Origin: Begonia masoniana
Lineage: Eukaryota > Streptophyta > Magnoliopsida > Cucurbitales > Begoniaceae
NCBI GenBank assembly: GCA_022432975.1
Contig: CM039512.1
Location: 41,113,001-41,177,000, forward strand
DNA length: 64,000 nucleotides
Reading direction: 5' to 3'
Positions 24,981-39,821 of this stretch are shown one piece after another. The stretch's first letter is position 1; each line of letters starts with the position of its first letter. Below the pieces are notes generated by a model, which ran no database searches, was not told the DNA's origin, and saw only the letters and a list, made by a program, of their open reading frames with translations. The position numbers were made by a program, and so were the translations under genes.

Positions 24981-25073
24981 AAAAAGATGAGCAGATTTTC
25001 AAAACCCTAAAATAGTTTCTTAGAAAGTTGTCGTCAACTTTCCAAAGTTGGAAAAGAAATAGGTTGTTCATCT

Positions 25074-25687
<614 letters not shown>

Positions 25688-25697
25688 TCTTTTTCAG

Positions 25698-26702
<1,005 letters not shown>

Positions 26703-26737
26703 AAAAAGATGAGCAGATTTTCAAAACCCTAAAATAG

Positions 26738-27866
<1,129 letters not shown>

Positions 27867-28158
27867 AAAAAGATGAGCAGATTTTCAAAACCCTAAAATA
27901 GTTTCTTAGAAAGTTGTCGTCAACTTTCCAAAGTTGGAAAAGAAATAGGTTGTTCATCTTCTTTATCTTTTTTCTTTATTTGTTGTTTTCTTCCTTTTTT
28001 TTCTTAGTTTTTTGGGTTTTTGATGTAAAAACTGGTTGCTTCGAATAATAATTTAATGCTGTTTACCATCAGAATGTCATCATCAACTATCTATGGTCTG
28101 AAATTTGTCTGTAAATCCTCCCACTGTCCATTTACTCTGCCAGTTTGTGATTCTTATG

Positions 28159-28164
28159 AATAAA
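28159..28164 (+). terminator. Candidate poly(A) signal downstream of the GA2ox array
   Basis: AATAAA lies about 290 nt after the last exon 3 stop, following T-rich and 'tttgatgtaaaa' sequence typical of plant 3' regions. Plant signals are loose, so this is only a plausible site. Confidence 0.3.
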
Positions 28165-28189
28165 CAGTTTTTAGAAGAATATAAAGCCT

Positions 28190-29347
28190 GCAAAAGCTTA
28201 AAACTGCTTCCAAAATTCGTCAAAGAAAGATCAAATTGATGGAAAGAACTTTGGGCAACTTTGTTTCAGATCATACCCATTTTATTGAAGCAGACATTCA
28301 TACATGAAAAAATAAATGTTCTTAGACAGAGAGAGAGAGAGAAAAGGACGTGAGAAGTAAAGGTAGTTCGTATAAGCCACCCCTCCCATACACAATTAAG
28401 AAGATTCTGAAAGCAAAAACAAAAAAGAAAGTGTGCAATATTCAAAAGGGTGTCCCCCCCACACAGCCAAACTCCCTTCAATCGCTATCATCTGGGAGTT
28501 TGTATTTGACCAGGCAACTTCAGATCATCCCACCAAGCATCTCTCTCTCTCTTTCTCATCCTTCGTTTTCTTTTCTGTCACTTACCACTTCATCACTCAC
28601 CCACCCACCATTGCACTTCAAAACTTGAAATTATTTCAAAATATGTGTAATAACTCAATGGCAAACCAAAAAGAAAAATCAATAATGAACACATGTAAAA
28701 TTTGGTTCAAAAAACAAGTGAATAAAGAGAAATCAATCATGTCGAAATCTAAGATATACGTGGGTTTCGTAACTCAAATCATAATATCTGCTGGATCCTT
28801 TGTTATCGCTATTGACATCTAAAAATAATAATAATTTTACTCCCATCGCTTTAATTGATTGATTGGAGAATAACAAAATCTAGATCACAAAACTCTAACA
28901 ACTTATATCCTAATATAAACTCACTATTACATATTAGGTTCTCTTTTTCATTGGTGGGGCTCTCCTCTCTCCGTTTAACTTCCTTAAACTTAAATAGTTG
29001 TTTTGAAATACTATACAATCTGCTGATTTGAAGCCAAATTTCTTGGACTTATGGGTGGCTTAATGTGGTATAGCTGCGAAGAATGAGTTCTTTTTGGCAT
29101 CAACATCTTCGTATGTCTAAATTCTAATAACTTAAGAGCATATATTCTTTTGAAGAGGTCAGTCTGCGTTACAGCCCAACTCTTTTTGGTGGAAATGCAC
29201 ATTAGAATCTTACATCATATTTATACTACTATTATTGAAGTATCAAGCATCTTCTTTTTTATTTTTATTTTTATTATCATTATATATAGCTACCCATAAT
29301 TTTTCTTGAACGCTAAAAGTTCGTTATTTAATATTATTATAGAAATA
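28190..29347. other. Intergenic, nothing recognised
   Basis: It contains GA and CT microsatellite-like stretches (28328-28345, 28543-28560) and short frames without known domains. Bases 29339-29347 (atagaaata) are the left target duplication of the next element. Confidence 0.5.
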
Positions 29348-30288
29348 GGGTAATTACCACTTTAAACCCTAAACCATAGGATTTTTTTTAACCCCAACCT
29401 TAAAGTATCAATCGTAACATTCTAAACCTAAAATTATCAAAAAACTAACAAATCCAACCATAGCGGACAGCCGATCATCGTCCGTTCTCAATGTTTTGTT
29501 GTAGAATGGACGGACTTGTCAAACCACAGTCCGTCCGTTTCATTTTTTTGACGTAGAGGGTCCGCACTCTTAATAACACCATTTGTCTGTTCTTGACAGG
29601 ACTACGTGGCGCTCGACACGTCAGCTCGGATGCATGCTAGGGGGTGTAGACTCCCATAATATGTGCACTACACAGGGTGGAACAACCGTCCGTCCGTTCT
29701 GTTTTACGTGTTTAATAAACAGACGCACGTTGGATCACCAAGAAGGAAACAGACAGACTAGTTCTGAACGAGTCCGTCCGTTGTCCTACAAAGGACGTAC
29801 TCGTAGATAGAGAGTGCGTCTGTTTTCAAATTGTTCTTCAGCTGATTCTCTATTCTTTAGCCGATCAATCGCCTGAGATTTGAGCGATCGATCGGCAACT
29901 CTACTATTGGCTTCTTCTGGTTCATCGTTTTAGCTGATCGATCGCCCCAGAATTGGCGACCGATCGGCAACGCTTCTACCTTCTCTGAAGATTTAATTTT
30001 TAGCAAATCTAACGAGATCGGAGGGTCATCACCCTCTCCGAGTACAACTGATCTCGCGATTATATCAGACTGAGAGCTTCCCAAAGATTATTCGTGCATT
30101 TTCCTTTGCAAAAACTACATTTCTCTCGAAACTCTTCCAATTTTTTTGCAGAAAATCGACCGAAAAATGCTCCAGGTTATTGCTTTCTCAATTCTGAATT
30201 TTTTTGTTCGATTTTTATCCAACAAACCTCACAATTCGAGCCTCAGCCCTCAAAATTCAAAATTTCCAAAAGCACAAATTCGTCGTAA

Positions 30289-31500
30289 ATGACTGAGAGA
30301 TTGGTTGATGCAGATGAGTCTGTGAATATAGAGTGGTATTCGGAGGAGGACGCTCCCATAGACGGTGATATTTAAGCATTCAATCACTTAGAGTTAGTTG
30401 GAAAAATAGAGATGCATTCAACCTCGCAAACTCTAGACGATGAGCTACGAGCACCATTCATGTCGGATGATGACGAGCCGAAAAGCATAAGTAAGGGAAG
30501 AAAATTCGGATGATTTTTGTTTGGGTAGAAAATATAGTACTTTAACGGACATTAGAGAGGAAATATGAAATTATGCTTTGAAAATTGAATTTCATATCAA
30601 ATTTGTTAAAAGTGAACATACACGACTCACGACAGAGTGTCAAAGAGGATGTAAGTGGCGACTGCATGCTTCGGTCATGCAAAATAAGATGACATTCCAA
30701 ATAAAGAGTGACAATTGATAATCTACAAACTTCTACAGAATGTTTGGCAAAACGTTATTTAGATAGGTTCAAAAGTCAACCAGACTGGGAATTTTCTTCT
30801 ATTATCGAGACGCTGAGGAAGGAACATAATGTGAACATTACACCCAGTCTTGCCAGAACATTACGACGAGCAATTCCAGATACTGCATTCATACGCAGTG
30901 GAAATAAGGAGATCAAATTCAGGTAGCACAATGAAAATACATGGTTATGTGGTAGGCGAGGGACGAAATGAGAAGATGATATTTGAAAAAATGTACATAT
31001 GTATGGCTGCTTGCAAGGCAGGTTTGTTGCAACGGGGCAAATCTATTATCTTTTTAGATGGATGTCATCTGAAGGGCTCTTGCTCCGGCCAATTACTCAC
31101 GTCCGTCAGTATTGATGGCAACAGTGACATATATCCCATTGCCAACGTGGAGTCAGAATGCAAGGACTCGTGGAAGTGATTTTTTGAGATATTACAAGAT
31201 GACATAGGCACTGACGATGGACGCAGATGGACATTTATGTCGGATTGACAAAAGATATATATTATTATTATTAGTATTGTTCGGGCGTTGTAATTATATT
31301 GTTTTATACTGAGTATGTTTTTATTTACAATGTCAGGGGTTGTCGCTTGGTATGGAGGAGACATTTGGTTTAGCCGAACACCGCTACTGCCTTCGGCATA
31401 TGTATGCAAACTTCAAAAGCTGATTTTGGGGCAGAGCCTACAGAGATACGTCACTGGCCCGTTGAGATCTCATCTGCTCTCCAGACAGTAACAAAATCTA
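30289..31500 (+). pseudogene. mudrA-like transposase, truncated and interrupted
   Basis: The start at 30289 (MTERLVDADES) lies at the inner end of the left inverted repeat. Broken frames then give a MuDR N-terminal stretch (CQRGCKWRLHAS; AKRYLDRFKSQPDWEFSSIIETLRKEHNVNI) and the MULE transposase core: FEKMYICMAACKAGLL, FLDGCHLKGSCSGQLL with the first catalytic Asp, YPIANVESECKDSW, FFEILQDDIGTDDGRRWTFMSD. A likely intron follows at 31255-31336 (acceptor 'atgtcag', donor GT apparently mutated to AT), then GLSLGMEETFGLAEHRYCLRHMYAN. The C-terminal third, including the SWIM zinc finger, is missing. Several stops and frameshifts make it inactive. Confidence 0.85.
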
Positions 31501-31938
31501 AAAAAACTCTACAATCTTTTGAATTAAAATACCATAGGGCAGATTCTTGTTGCATGTCCGCCCGATCTCACACATCTGACTTAAAATCACAAATCCTAGG
31601 TCAAATATCTTACCGGTGTACAACTTCTCCATAACATAAAGATCCATGAAGTTAACAAGATTTCTATGTCCATGTCGCGGTAGAATGGTGTGTGACACAA
31701 CGTTGTGGAGAACGCGAGCTTTGACATTCAACTCTCTAGCTCTTGGCTTAACGAAGCTCTCAATGTCAGAGTTCTGATGAATTTGGCTTATGAACTCTAA
31801 TCCTTTGGATGTTCTGATAAAAGGGCAGTTCCGAGAGGTATGGTAGTATCTATCTGCCCCTACTCCAGCAAACCCGATCAATTCATTGACCGTCTCCGGA
31901 GTAACCACAATCTCCGTACCCAATATGTACGTCTTTAT
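31498..31938 (-). pseudogene. Plant transposon-associated protein, C-terminal part (second MULE gene)
   Basis: The open minus-strand frame reads ILGTEIVVTPETVNELIGFAGVG, SDIESFVKPRARELNVKARVLHNVVSHTILPRHGHRNLVNFMDLYVMEKLYTGKIFDLGFVILSQM. This resembles the domain called putative plant transposon protein (the PF20167 type, as far as I can judge by eye), often found in plant MULE and retrotransposon neighbourhoods. Its biochemical role is unknown. Solo LTR D interrupts it at 31939; the N-terminal part resumes at 34345. It converges on the transposase remnant. Confidence 0.6.
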
Positions 31939-34344
31939 TGTAACACCCGATTTTACGGGATTATAATATTCCAATATATAGTGACACTTTCGCAAATATG
32001 TCAGAGTAAGTCTGTTTCGCGAACGAAAAGTTTTAATAGAGCCCTAACGATAAGTTGGAATTAATGGTGAAATAAGAAAATTTGGAGAAACCGAACCGTT
32101 AGCTAAATAATGAAACAAAGGATAATACTAATATAAAATCAAAGGAAGGTCAAAAAGGGCATTTGACAAGCCAATTTTAGTTAAAATACCCGAATTCCCT
32201 TCTCCTTCAACACCTACACGAGTTTCCTTCCCTCCTAAGCTCTCTAGCGATTTCCCCCCCTCCCACGTTCTCTTTTCCGACAACCGACGTTTCACTCCGA
32301 TCGTCGATTTTCTTCACACTTTCTTCTTCCACCACGATCCTAGGTAAGACTCTAACATTTTGGAAGTTATTATCCGGGCTTTCTAAAGCTGTTAATCGGC
32401 TAGAGTTTTCTTAGGGTTTCGTTTCAATTTGCTGTGTGAAGATAGAAATTATTGGTTATAGAACTTTGGATGATAATGAGTTGTTTACGATTATGGAAGA
32501 TAGATAAGTAGAACTAATGGAGTCTGATTGGTTTAAACTCGGTTTTAATGTCGTGTGTTATGAATTGGTTTAGGTGAACAAAGTTCATGGACATTGCTCG
32601 GTGTGCTGAGGAAATAAGGTAAGTCTTCGTGACTTGTTTGGCCGATGGCTTACACCGTAAGAATAGTTTTCGATCGAGGTTTTGGTGAATTTAGATGCTT
32701 CGGGAAGATAGGACGGGTAGTTAGGTTGATTGTGTATTAGAATGCTTTCCTAGGTTTTTTTATGCACTGTTCTCTGTTTTTATTCGTATTGCATGATCCA
32801 TGCTCATGCACCATGTTTTCGAAAAGCATAGAAAATGAATTCTGCATATGTTTTCATGAAAAGAAACGCTTAATGAAAAGTTATGAAATGCATGTAATCC
32901 TGGTCATGTTGGGGAGGGATTCAGACATGGCTGTCCTGAGAGGAGGAGCATGTTTTTCCCCCTGCAGATGGAAAGGGCTATCTAACCGCGAGATGTGCCC
33001 TCTCTATCTGGTGAGTCAATCCCGGTGACACCTCCTGCTATGAAACTAAATGATGAAAAGGTAATGCATGTTTTTACAAACACTGCACGCATAGCATGCA
33101 TTCCCATTTACGAGACTTGCTGAGTTCTATAGCTCATAGTTTATTTTCTATGGTGTAGGTGACTTCGAGACAGGTGAGGATAAGATTCCTTCACCCGACG
33201 TATAAGCTGGTCGAAGAGGTGTACCCGTGGGAGTGTGCAGTGTAGTCAGAGCCAATTTGACCAGTGGGAGCATTAGTTAAGTGTTTTGGGAATTTTGGGT
33301 TTATGTCAGGCTGATTGGGGAAAACATATGAATTGCATAGAACTCATTTTAGGGTGTTTGATATCTGGATAGTGTAAATATTAAATTGATGAAATGGAAG
33401 ATGATTTTTGATGTTTAATATTTCTGAAAATTTTGGGTAAATGGTGTTTAGGTACAGGAAAAAATAATGTGAAGACAGCTCTCTAGACAAAATCCAAAGA
33501 GCTTGCCGATCGATCGCAAGCAAGGGGCGATCGATCGGGTATTGCATGGTTTAGAGTCGGAATTTTTATAAGTCTGGATGTCGTCCAAGGTCGTTGTCCA
33601 AGTTCCGTGGACAAATAACCCATGGACAAATAGGGTTTAAGTAGCCTGTGGACGAATAAGTCACGTGGACGAATACGCCCCGTGGACAAATAAGTCACGT
33701 GGACAAATGTGGACGATAAGGTTTCCAAGTTCCGTGGACGAATAGTCTATGGATGATAAAAGTCTAGTCAAGTATTCTGGCAGAGAAATTCAGTCGTCCA
33801 CACTGACTACTGTTTTCAGTCGTCCACGCTGCCTACAGTTTTTAGTCGTCCACGCCTCCTTCTGCTTTTGTCGTCCACGTCCAAAGTGTTACGCCTTCTT
33901 AGGTTTTGTCGTCCACGCCTCCTAAGGTTTTGTCGTCCAAACCCGATAGAGAGAAATATCCTCCTCCACTATTTAAATTGATGAAACCCGAGATGTATTT
34001 CCTTCTGTTTCTGTCATCCAAACCTGATAGAGAGAAATATCCTCCTCCACTGTTTAAATTGATGAAACCCGAGAGGTATTTCCTTATGTTTCCGTCGTCC
34101 AAACCCGATAGAGAGAAACATCCTCCTCCATTGCTTAAATTGATGAAACCCGAGAAGAACTAAGTGATTATTTATTCCGAGAGAAATTAAGTTATAGAAC
34201 CCGAGAGGAAATTTTCAAACATGAATAGTCTTCTACTGAACGGGGTTGAGCACCCTTATGCATGCAAGATAAAAATACGAATAAAAGTTTAAATTTCATG
34301 GAATTTTTAGGAATAGTACAAGGGTTTAATTAAGGTTCGTTACA
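31939..34344 (+). mobile_element. Solo LTR D of a Ty3/gypsy element
   Basis: The 2406-bp sequence starts 'tgtaacacccg' and ends 'ggttcgttaca', with a perfect 5-bp duplication TTTAT at 31934-31938 and 34345-34349. It is inserted in the minus-strand gene of the MULE. Leader signals: donor GTAAGA at 32344, mini-exon 32574-32618 (45 nt) before GTAAGT, micro-exon 33159-33173 (15 nt) before GTGAGG. Variable window 2 holds 'gatcgatcgc' palindromes and two small tandem repeats (33560-34165). No internal region is present. Confidence 0.92.
33560..34165 (+). repeat. Short tandem repeats in solo LTR D
   Basis: First, repeats of 'gtggacgaataagtcac' and, inverted, 'gtcgtccacg' (about 33600-33930), able to pair with each other. 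Then three copies of a ~75-bp unit with 'cccgatagagagaaatatcc' and 'ttaaattgatgaaacccgag' (about 33940-34165). Confidence 0.85.
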
Positions 34345-34718
34345 TTTATAATTCTTGACCTCCCCGTAAAGATCATGTTCGCATAGAATAACCGAACAAT
34401 TCAGTCACAACTTTTGCTCTGCAAACTGTACACCAATTGCGGGCCGATTTCGTCGAACATCTCCTTGATTTCCAAGGACTACCAACCTTTAAAGTCCACT
34501 ATCTTCGAATGCATGATTGAGCGATGTAAAAAATCCAGCTCAAACTGCTCGCAACAAACATGACTGTGAAATTCATTGGAGAAAAACTCCAGCCGATTTG
34601 ACGGTGGTGGTGGTAGCGGCCTATCTGGCCGGTTTGACGGTTTGACTTGTGAAGCCGTTGAAGGTGCCCGACGTTCCCAATGCCCACCCTTTCGTCGAAC
34701 AACCAATCTCTCAGCCAT
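34345..34718 (-). pseudogene. Second MULE gene, N-terminal part
   Basis: Starts at 34718 with MAERLVVRRKGG, close to the MTERLV start of the transposase on the other strand, because both starts lie within the inverted repeats. It continues through a proline-rich stretch (RPDRPLPPPPSNRLEFFSNEF) and, across two stops, LEIKEMFDEIGPQLVYSLQ and VRLFYANMIFTG, up to the solo LTR insertion at 34345. The FYAN motif fits the plant transposon protein domain of the C-terminal part. The gene is broken by the LTR and by stops. Confidence 0.6.
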
Positions 34719-35599
34719 TTGTGAATTGGGAATTTTTGGATTTTTAGGGATCGGGTTTTGATTTGTGAGGATTGTTGGATAAAAATCAAAGGAAACAACT
34801 CAGAATCAAGAAAGCAATAATCGGGTGCATTTTTCTATTGATTTTATGCAAAAATTTGCAAGAGGTCCGAGAGAAATCGTCGGTTTTGGCGAGGAGAATG
34901 CGAGACTGAACGTCAAGAAAGCCCTCTGTTATGATATAATTGCGATAATGGATGCACGTTGTGCGGGTGGTGACCCTCCGTTCTCGCCCTAGTGTTGACA
35001 ACGGACGCACTCTCTATCTACGAGTGCGTCCTCTGTAGGACAACGGAGGGACTCGTTCAGAACGAGTCCGTCTGTTTCCTTCTTGGTGATCCAACGTGCG
35101 TTCGTTTATTAAACAAGTAAAACAAAACAGACGAACGGTTGTTCCACCCCGTGCAGCACACGTATAACGGGGGTCTCCACCCCCCAGCGTGCATCTGAGC
35201 TAACGCATCGAGTGCCATGTAATCGTGTCAAGAACGGACGAACAATGTTATTAAGAGTGCGGACAGACGGTGTTTTCACAGAGTCCATCCGTTATATAGA
35301 ACGAAAAGACTGTGGTTTGACGAGTCTATTCATTCTACGGTAAAAAATTGAGAACGGACGGTGATCGATCGTCCGCTAGGGTGGGATTTGTTAGTTTTTT
35401 TAGAGTTTAAGGTTTGGAACATTACGATTGATACTTTAAGGTTGAGATTAAAAAAACCATATAGTTTAGGGTTTAAAGTGGTAGTTACCCATAGAAATAT
35501 TACCAAAGGATTAGTCAAAATCTATACGAGCTGAAAATATGAATATGTGAGTGCACTTTGTCCTAAAAAAACAAAGTGATAAAATAAAATATCGTACTT

Positions 35600-36057
35600 A
35601 TAAAATATCCGTAATAATAAATTGTAAGGCTGGTGATTTTTACATATAGTAAGAAGAATTTAATTTATTAAATTTGGGATTTAAATTTCCTTTTATAGGC
35701 TATTACTGGTGGAATGAGGAAGAAGAAATTTTTGGAGAAGGAAAAAAATAAAGTGGAGATGAGAAAACTTGAGAGAAACTATTTTATTGAAATGTTTTGA
35801 CTATTGACTTGATATAAAATACCTAAACTTAGATCATATTTATAGGATTTTATAGTACATGTATAACATCATACATGAACCACTTAATTAATCACATACA
35901 TGACTAGTACATAATGAATCATCTAAGTACATATACTAATGTACCTACACATACATAAATAAGAAACTTCTAGATGACTCTTCACAAATACATAGATCCT
36001 AACCAAAAACACATTAACCAAAAACATATTAATTGAATTATGCTTATAATTTCAACA
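35600..36057 (-). mobile_element. 3' LTR of a copia element (element Cp1), left end uncertain
   Basis: On the minus strand the LTR starts TGTTGAAATTATAAGC at 36057, directly after the polypurine tract 'aaaggagga'. The other end lies somewhere at 35600-35720 and could not be fixed. It contains repeated 'catacatgac' and 'agtacata' words (35860-35945). Confidence 0.6.
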
Positions 36058-36487
36058 TCCTCCTTTAAGTTTAATCCCTTATAAGTCCGAGCATCATCCT
36101 TAGCTTAAGAAAAGTATCATACTTGAGAGGCTTTGTAAAAATATCAGCAACTTGATTGTTGGTCTTCACATACTTTACTTGCACTTTATTCTTCGTAATG
36201 TAGTCACGAAAGAAATAATATCTCGTATCTATATGCTTCCTTCTATCATGAAATACAGATTCTTCGCTAACATCCTCCTTTAAGTTTAATCCCTTATAAG
36301 TCCGAGCATCATCCTTAGCTTAAGAAAAGTATCATACTTGAGAGGCTTTGTAAAAATATCAGCAACTTGATTGTTGGTCTTCACATACTTTACTTGCACT
36401 TTATTCTTCGTAATGTAGTCACGAAAGAAATAATATCTCGTATCTATATGCTTCCTTCTATCATGAAATACAAGATTCTTCGCCACT
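36058..36487 (-). repeat. Tandem duplication of 215 bp at the copia 3' end
   Basis: 36058-36272 and 36273-36487 are nearly identical, covering the polypurine tract and the end of the RNase H coding sequence. The junction shares 'aacatcc'. Near identity in otherwise heavily mutated sequence points to a recent duplication or an assembly error. Confidence 0.9.
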
Positions 36488-38040
36488 GCCATAGTTAATT
36501 TATTGTCAACAAAATATTTTTGTAGTTTTTTTTTTTGTGGCATCTGTAACTCCTTCAATAGTCTTCTCAGCCATATAACATGACATACACAAGATGTAGT
36601 TGCAATATATTCAGCTTCATATTTGGATAGAGTAACAATTTGTTGTTTTTTCGAGCTCCATGTAAAAGCTATAGAACCCATATAGAAAACAAAACCTGTT
36701 GTGCTCTTTTATTCATCTATATCTCCACCACAATCGCTATCGCTATATCCGAGAAGCTTAAATTCACCAGAAAATGAATAAAGCATTCCAAAATTAGTTA
36801 TACCTTTGATATATCGAAGAATCTGCTTTGCTGCTTGGAAATGTGTTATGGTTGATGACTCTATGAATCGATTGACAAGTCCAACTCTAAAAAGAATATT
36901 TGGTCTTGTGCAAGTTAAATACCTTAAACTTCCCAAAAGGCTTTTGAAAGTTGTAGAATCAACTTTCTCTCGTTCCTCATTCTTCGATAATTTTACTCTA
37001 CATGCCAAATGAGTATTAAAGGCTAACAATTCTCCATCTTGAACTCCTTTAAAATCTCTCTTTCAAAACCTTTTTGATATATGAAAATACCATCATCTCT
37101 TTGATTGATCTCCATACCATAATAGTTTAACATTAGACCAATATCAGTCAAATCAAACTCCTTGGTCATTGTTTGCTTGGATTATTTCTAAAAAAATCAA
37201 ATCATCAACATACAAGCAAATAAATAAGTCATCTCCATTTTTACGGACCTTAGCATATAGAGAATGCTCATATGGGTATCTGATAAACCTATTTTTGAGG
37301 AAGTACTTGTCGATTTGACTATTTCAAGCTATTGGAGCTTGCTTTAGGCCATACAGTGCTTTCTTTCACTTTAATACTTTGTCTTAATAACCCTTGATAA
37401 CATAGTCTTGAAGTTGTTTGACATAAACCTCTTCTTCGAGAACTCCATTCAAGAATGCTTATTCAACACATTTGATAAATCTTCCATAGTTTCTAAGCTA
37501 CTAGTGAAGTAATCAGCCAAATAGTTTCCAAACAGTCAACATGAGCAAATACTTCTTCATATTCAAGACCTTGTTGTTGACTATAGTCTTTCGCCACTAA
37601 CCTGACTTTGTATTTTTCCACTTCTTCCTTTGCATTCTTCTTTTCTTTGAAGACCCACTTTACACCAATAGGTTTCTACACTTACAAAATGTTGCTAGTT
37701 CCCATTTCTCATTTTTCTCAATTGAGGCAATTTCTTCATCTATGGCAATCCTCCACTTTTCATCTTTCATGGCTTCTTCAAATACTAAAGGCTCACAATC
37801 GGCAAAGTGATAAAAGAGAGTTAGATATTTGCTTAAATTTTGTGTTACCTCGTAAAGATCTTTACGACTTCTTATACAAGGCTCTCTTTCACTTAAGCTT
37901 TCACTTGAAGAAGAAGAAAGTGTATCTAATATTGTTGGTTATCTTGGAGGTGTAATGGACTCTTGAATTTTGTTATCTTGCTCCTCATCATAGAAAGGAA
38001 AGAATTCATACCTCTCTTTGTTTTCATCATTCCAGCTTCA
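36280..38040 (-). pseudogene. pol: Copia reverse transcriptase and RNase H remnant (element Cp1)
   Basis: Read on the minus strand: fragments of reverse transcriptase (KYKVRLVAKDYSQQQGLEYEEVF near 37600; LFICLYVDDLIF near 37215, the catalytic YVDD; LLGSLRYLTCTRPNILF near 36930), then RNase H (GFVFYMGSIAFTWSSKKQQIVTLSKYEAEYIA and NNQVADIFTKPL, 36286-36700). Many stops and frameshifts separate them. Gag, protease and most of integrase are not seen. RNase H is the best preserved part. Confidence 0.85.
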
Positions 38041-38320
38041 ATTATCTTCTTTATTGAACTCCACAATCCGCAATAAATATAAAATCTATAAAATATCTTT
38101 CAAATCTTAAGTTTAGTCTAAATATCAATGTCGATTTGCTTAAATATTTTCTTTCGCAATTTCATTATGCTATAACAATGATGTACGAAATTAAATGTGA
38201 TTTGCCACAAAAATACTATTAAAAGAACTCTATTTATTATAGTCATCAAGGATAACTCAAAATAAAACAAATAACATTGCATTCTTAAGATGGTGCACCC
38301 TATAACAAATATTGATTATG
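38041..38320. other. AT-rich gap between two copia elements
   Basis: No gene or clear element boundary is seen. Confidence 0.45.
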
Positions 38321-38551
38321 TGATAGCCCATTCTTGTGAGAGCCTCATGCTCAATGTTAAGGCAGCACTACTCCTCACACCTTATGTGTGTTGATTTATG
38401 ATTAGATTTTAGTTTTTCCTTCTCTGGTAAAACATGCCACTTGGCAGAACCTTCTGTATATATAAACCTTGATCAATATAAGGTTACTCAAATTTTCTCT
38501 CTAAAAGATTTATCTTCTTCAATATTATTTCTCCTCTGCATATTACTCTCA
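38321..38551 (+). mobile_element. 5' LTR of a second copia element (element Cp2)
   Basis: About 231 bp from 'tgatagccc' to 'ttactctca', with a TATA-like 'tatatataaacc' (38457-38468). It is followed five bases later by the primer site TGGTATCAGAGCC (38557-38569). No matching 3' LTR is seen in the window. Confidence 0.65.
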
Positions 38552-38573
38552 CGACTTGGTATCAGAGCCTAAG

Positions 38574-39231
38574 TATGGCTTCTCTAAGTTGCGAGATCTT
38601 CTCTCAACCCCTTGCTACTTTTCCACATTTTCCTTCCCAGTCACAAAACCTCAATGTTAAACTATCCTCCGACAATTATTTATTATGGAAGAACTAGTCG
38701 CTCAACGTGGTCATAGCTAATGGCCTAGAGTGTTTTCAAGATTTTGCATACTTACCCTCTCCCAAATTTTCTTGATAATTTTAGTTTTCAACCCAACCTT
38801 GATTTTGCAATCTGGCAGCGTTACAATTGGCTGGTCATGAGCTGGATATATTGCTCCCTGTCGGAATAATTGTTGGCCAAAATTATTGTCTATTCGTTTG
38901 CAGAAATCCAACAATCTCTTGCTTGTGAGTTTTCCTCCACATCTCTTGCACGCATCACTGAGCTCTGGAATCAACTTCATCAACTTAACAAGGATTGACT
39001 GTCTGTCAACAATTTTATACAGAAACTCACAGCGATTTTTAATAGTCTTTCCCCCATCAGACAAAGGATCAAATGATTTACCTATTCAATGGTCTGGGGA
39101 GTGACTACAACTCCATTGTCATGGTCGTCTATAATAGTCTAGTGGAGATGATGATTGACAAGATTCGAAGTCTGCTGTTAAGCTATGAGTTTCGAATAAA
39201 CAAATAGAACTCTGTAATTTCTCTCTCTAGT
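38574..39231 (+). pseudogene. gag: Copia gag (Cp2), first part
   Basis: Starts with MASLSCEIFSQPLATF, then LNVKLSSDNYLLWKN and a stop. The same frame family later gives IYLFNGLGSDYNSIVMVV and IDKIRSLLLSYEF, the retrotransposon gag layout with the substrate-like YLLWK motif. Stops and frameshifts are frequent. Gypsy element C is inserted at 39232. Confidence 0.75.
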
Positions 39232-39821
39232 TGTAACGACCCCGGCCAGGAGCCGTCACGTGTTCATATTCTTTCATTAATCGTTTGCTTGACTTTTACT
39301 ATTATTACATTCACTTACTATCTCTCAACAGACTTTCACATTTTACATATACTTTTTTTTAAACTGGTAATAGAAACGTAGAACCATTAAGGAAGACGAA
39401 CCCTCTCGTGCCCGACTTCCCACGCCTCGTCGGCTCAACCTTCACAGAGTCGAGCGACTAGACTCGGTCATTGGCTTCTTGACAATTTCGGGAAAAGAGG
39501 AGGTGCCCTCAATTCTCTTAACTTAATACCACTCGGGTTTGCATGGGTTGCATGCGTTGACAACCCTCAGAAATTTAGTCGTCCGGTCATCACGTGCATT
39601 ACGCGTGACTCGCTTAACATCGCCTAAAAGGAGACATCTTCCGTGGGCACGTGTGGGTCTTGCGTGCTAATTAAAACATCATCCGGTCGCTAATCGACAA
39701 AACACATTTTACTCTTCCGTCGCTAACGACAAAACACATTTACATCTTCCGTCGCTAAACGACAACACACATTTTACATCTTCCGGTCGCTAAACGACAA
39801 CACACATTTTACATCTTCCGG

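Larger units (their letters stand above)
29348..35490. mobile_element. MuDR-like (MULE) DNA transposon with long terminal inverted repeats
   Basis: The ends 'gggtaattaccacttt' and, inverted, 'gggtaactaccacttt' are flanked by a perfect 9-bp duplication ATAGAAATA (29339-29347, 35491-35499), the hallmark of Mutator-like elements. The inverted repeats are very long: an outer part (29348-29826 against about 34995-35490) and an inner part (29990-30320 against about 34700-34985). About 160 bp rich in 'gatcgatcgcc' is present only on the left. Two broken genes run toward each other from the inner edges. Without the solo LTR at 31939-34344 and its target duplication the element is about 3.7 kb. Many stops show it is no longer autonomous. 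Confidence 0.92.

Noticed and set aside
28266..28822. Short frames downstream of the GA2ox locus as a neighbouring gene
   Set aside because: Low-complexity Ser/Leu/Pro content from CT microsatellites and no recognisable domain on either strand.
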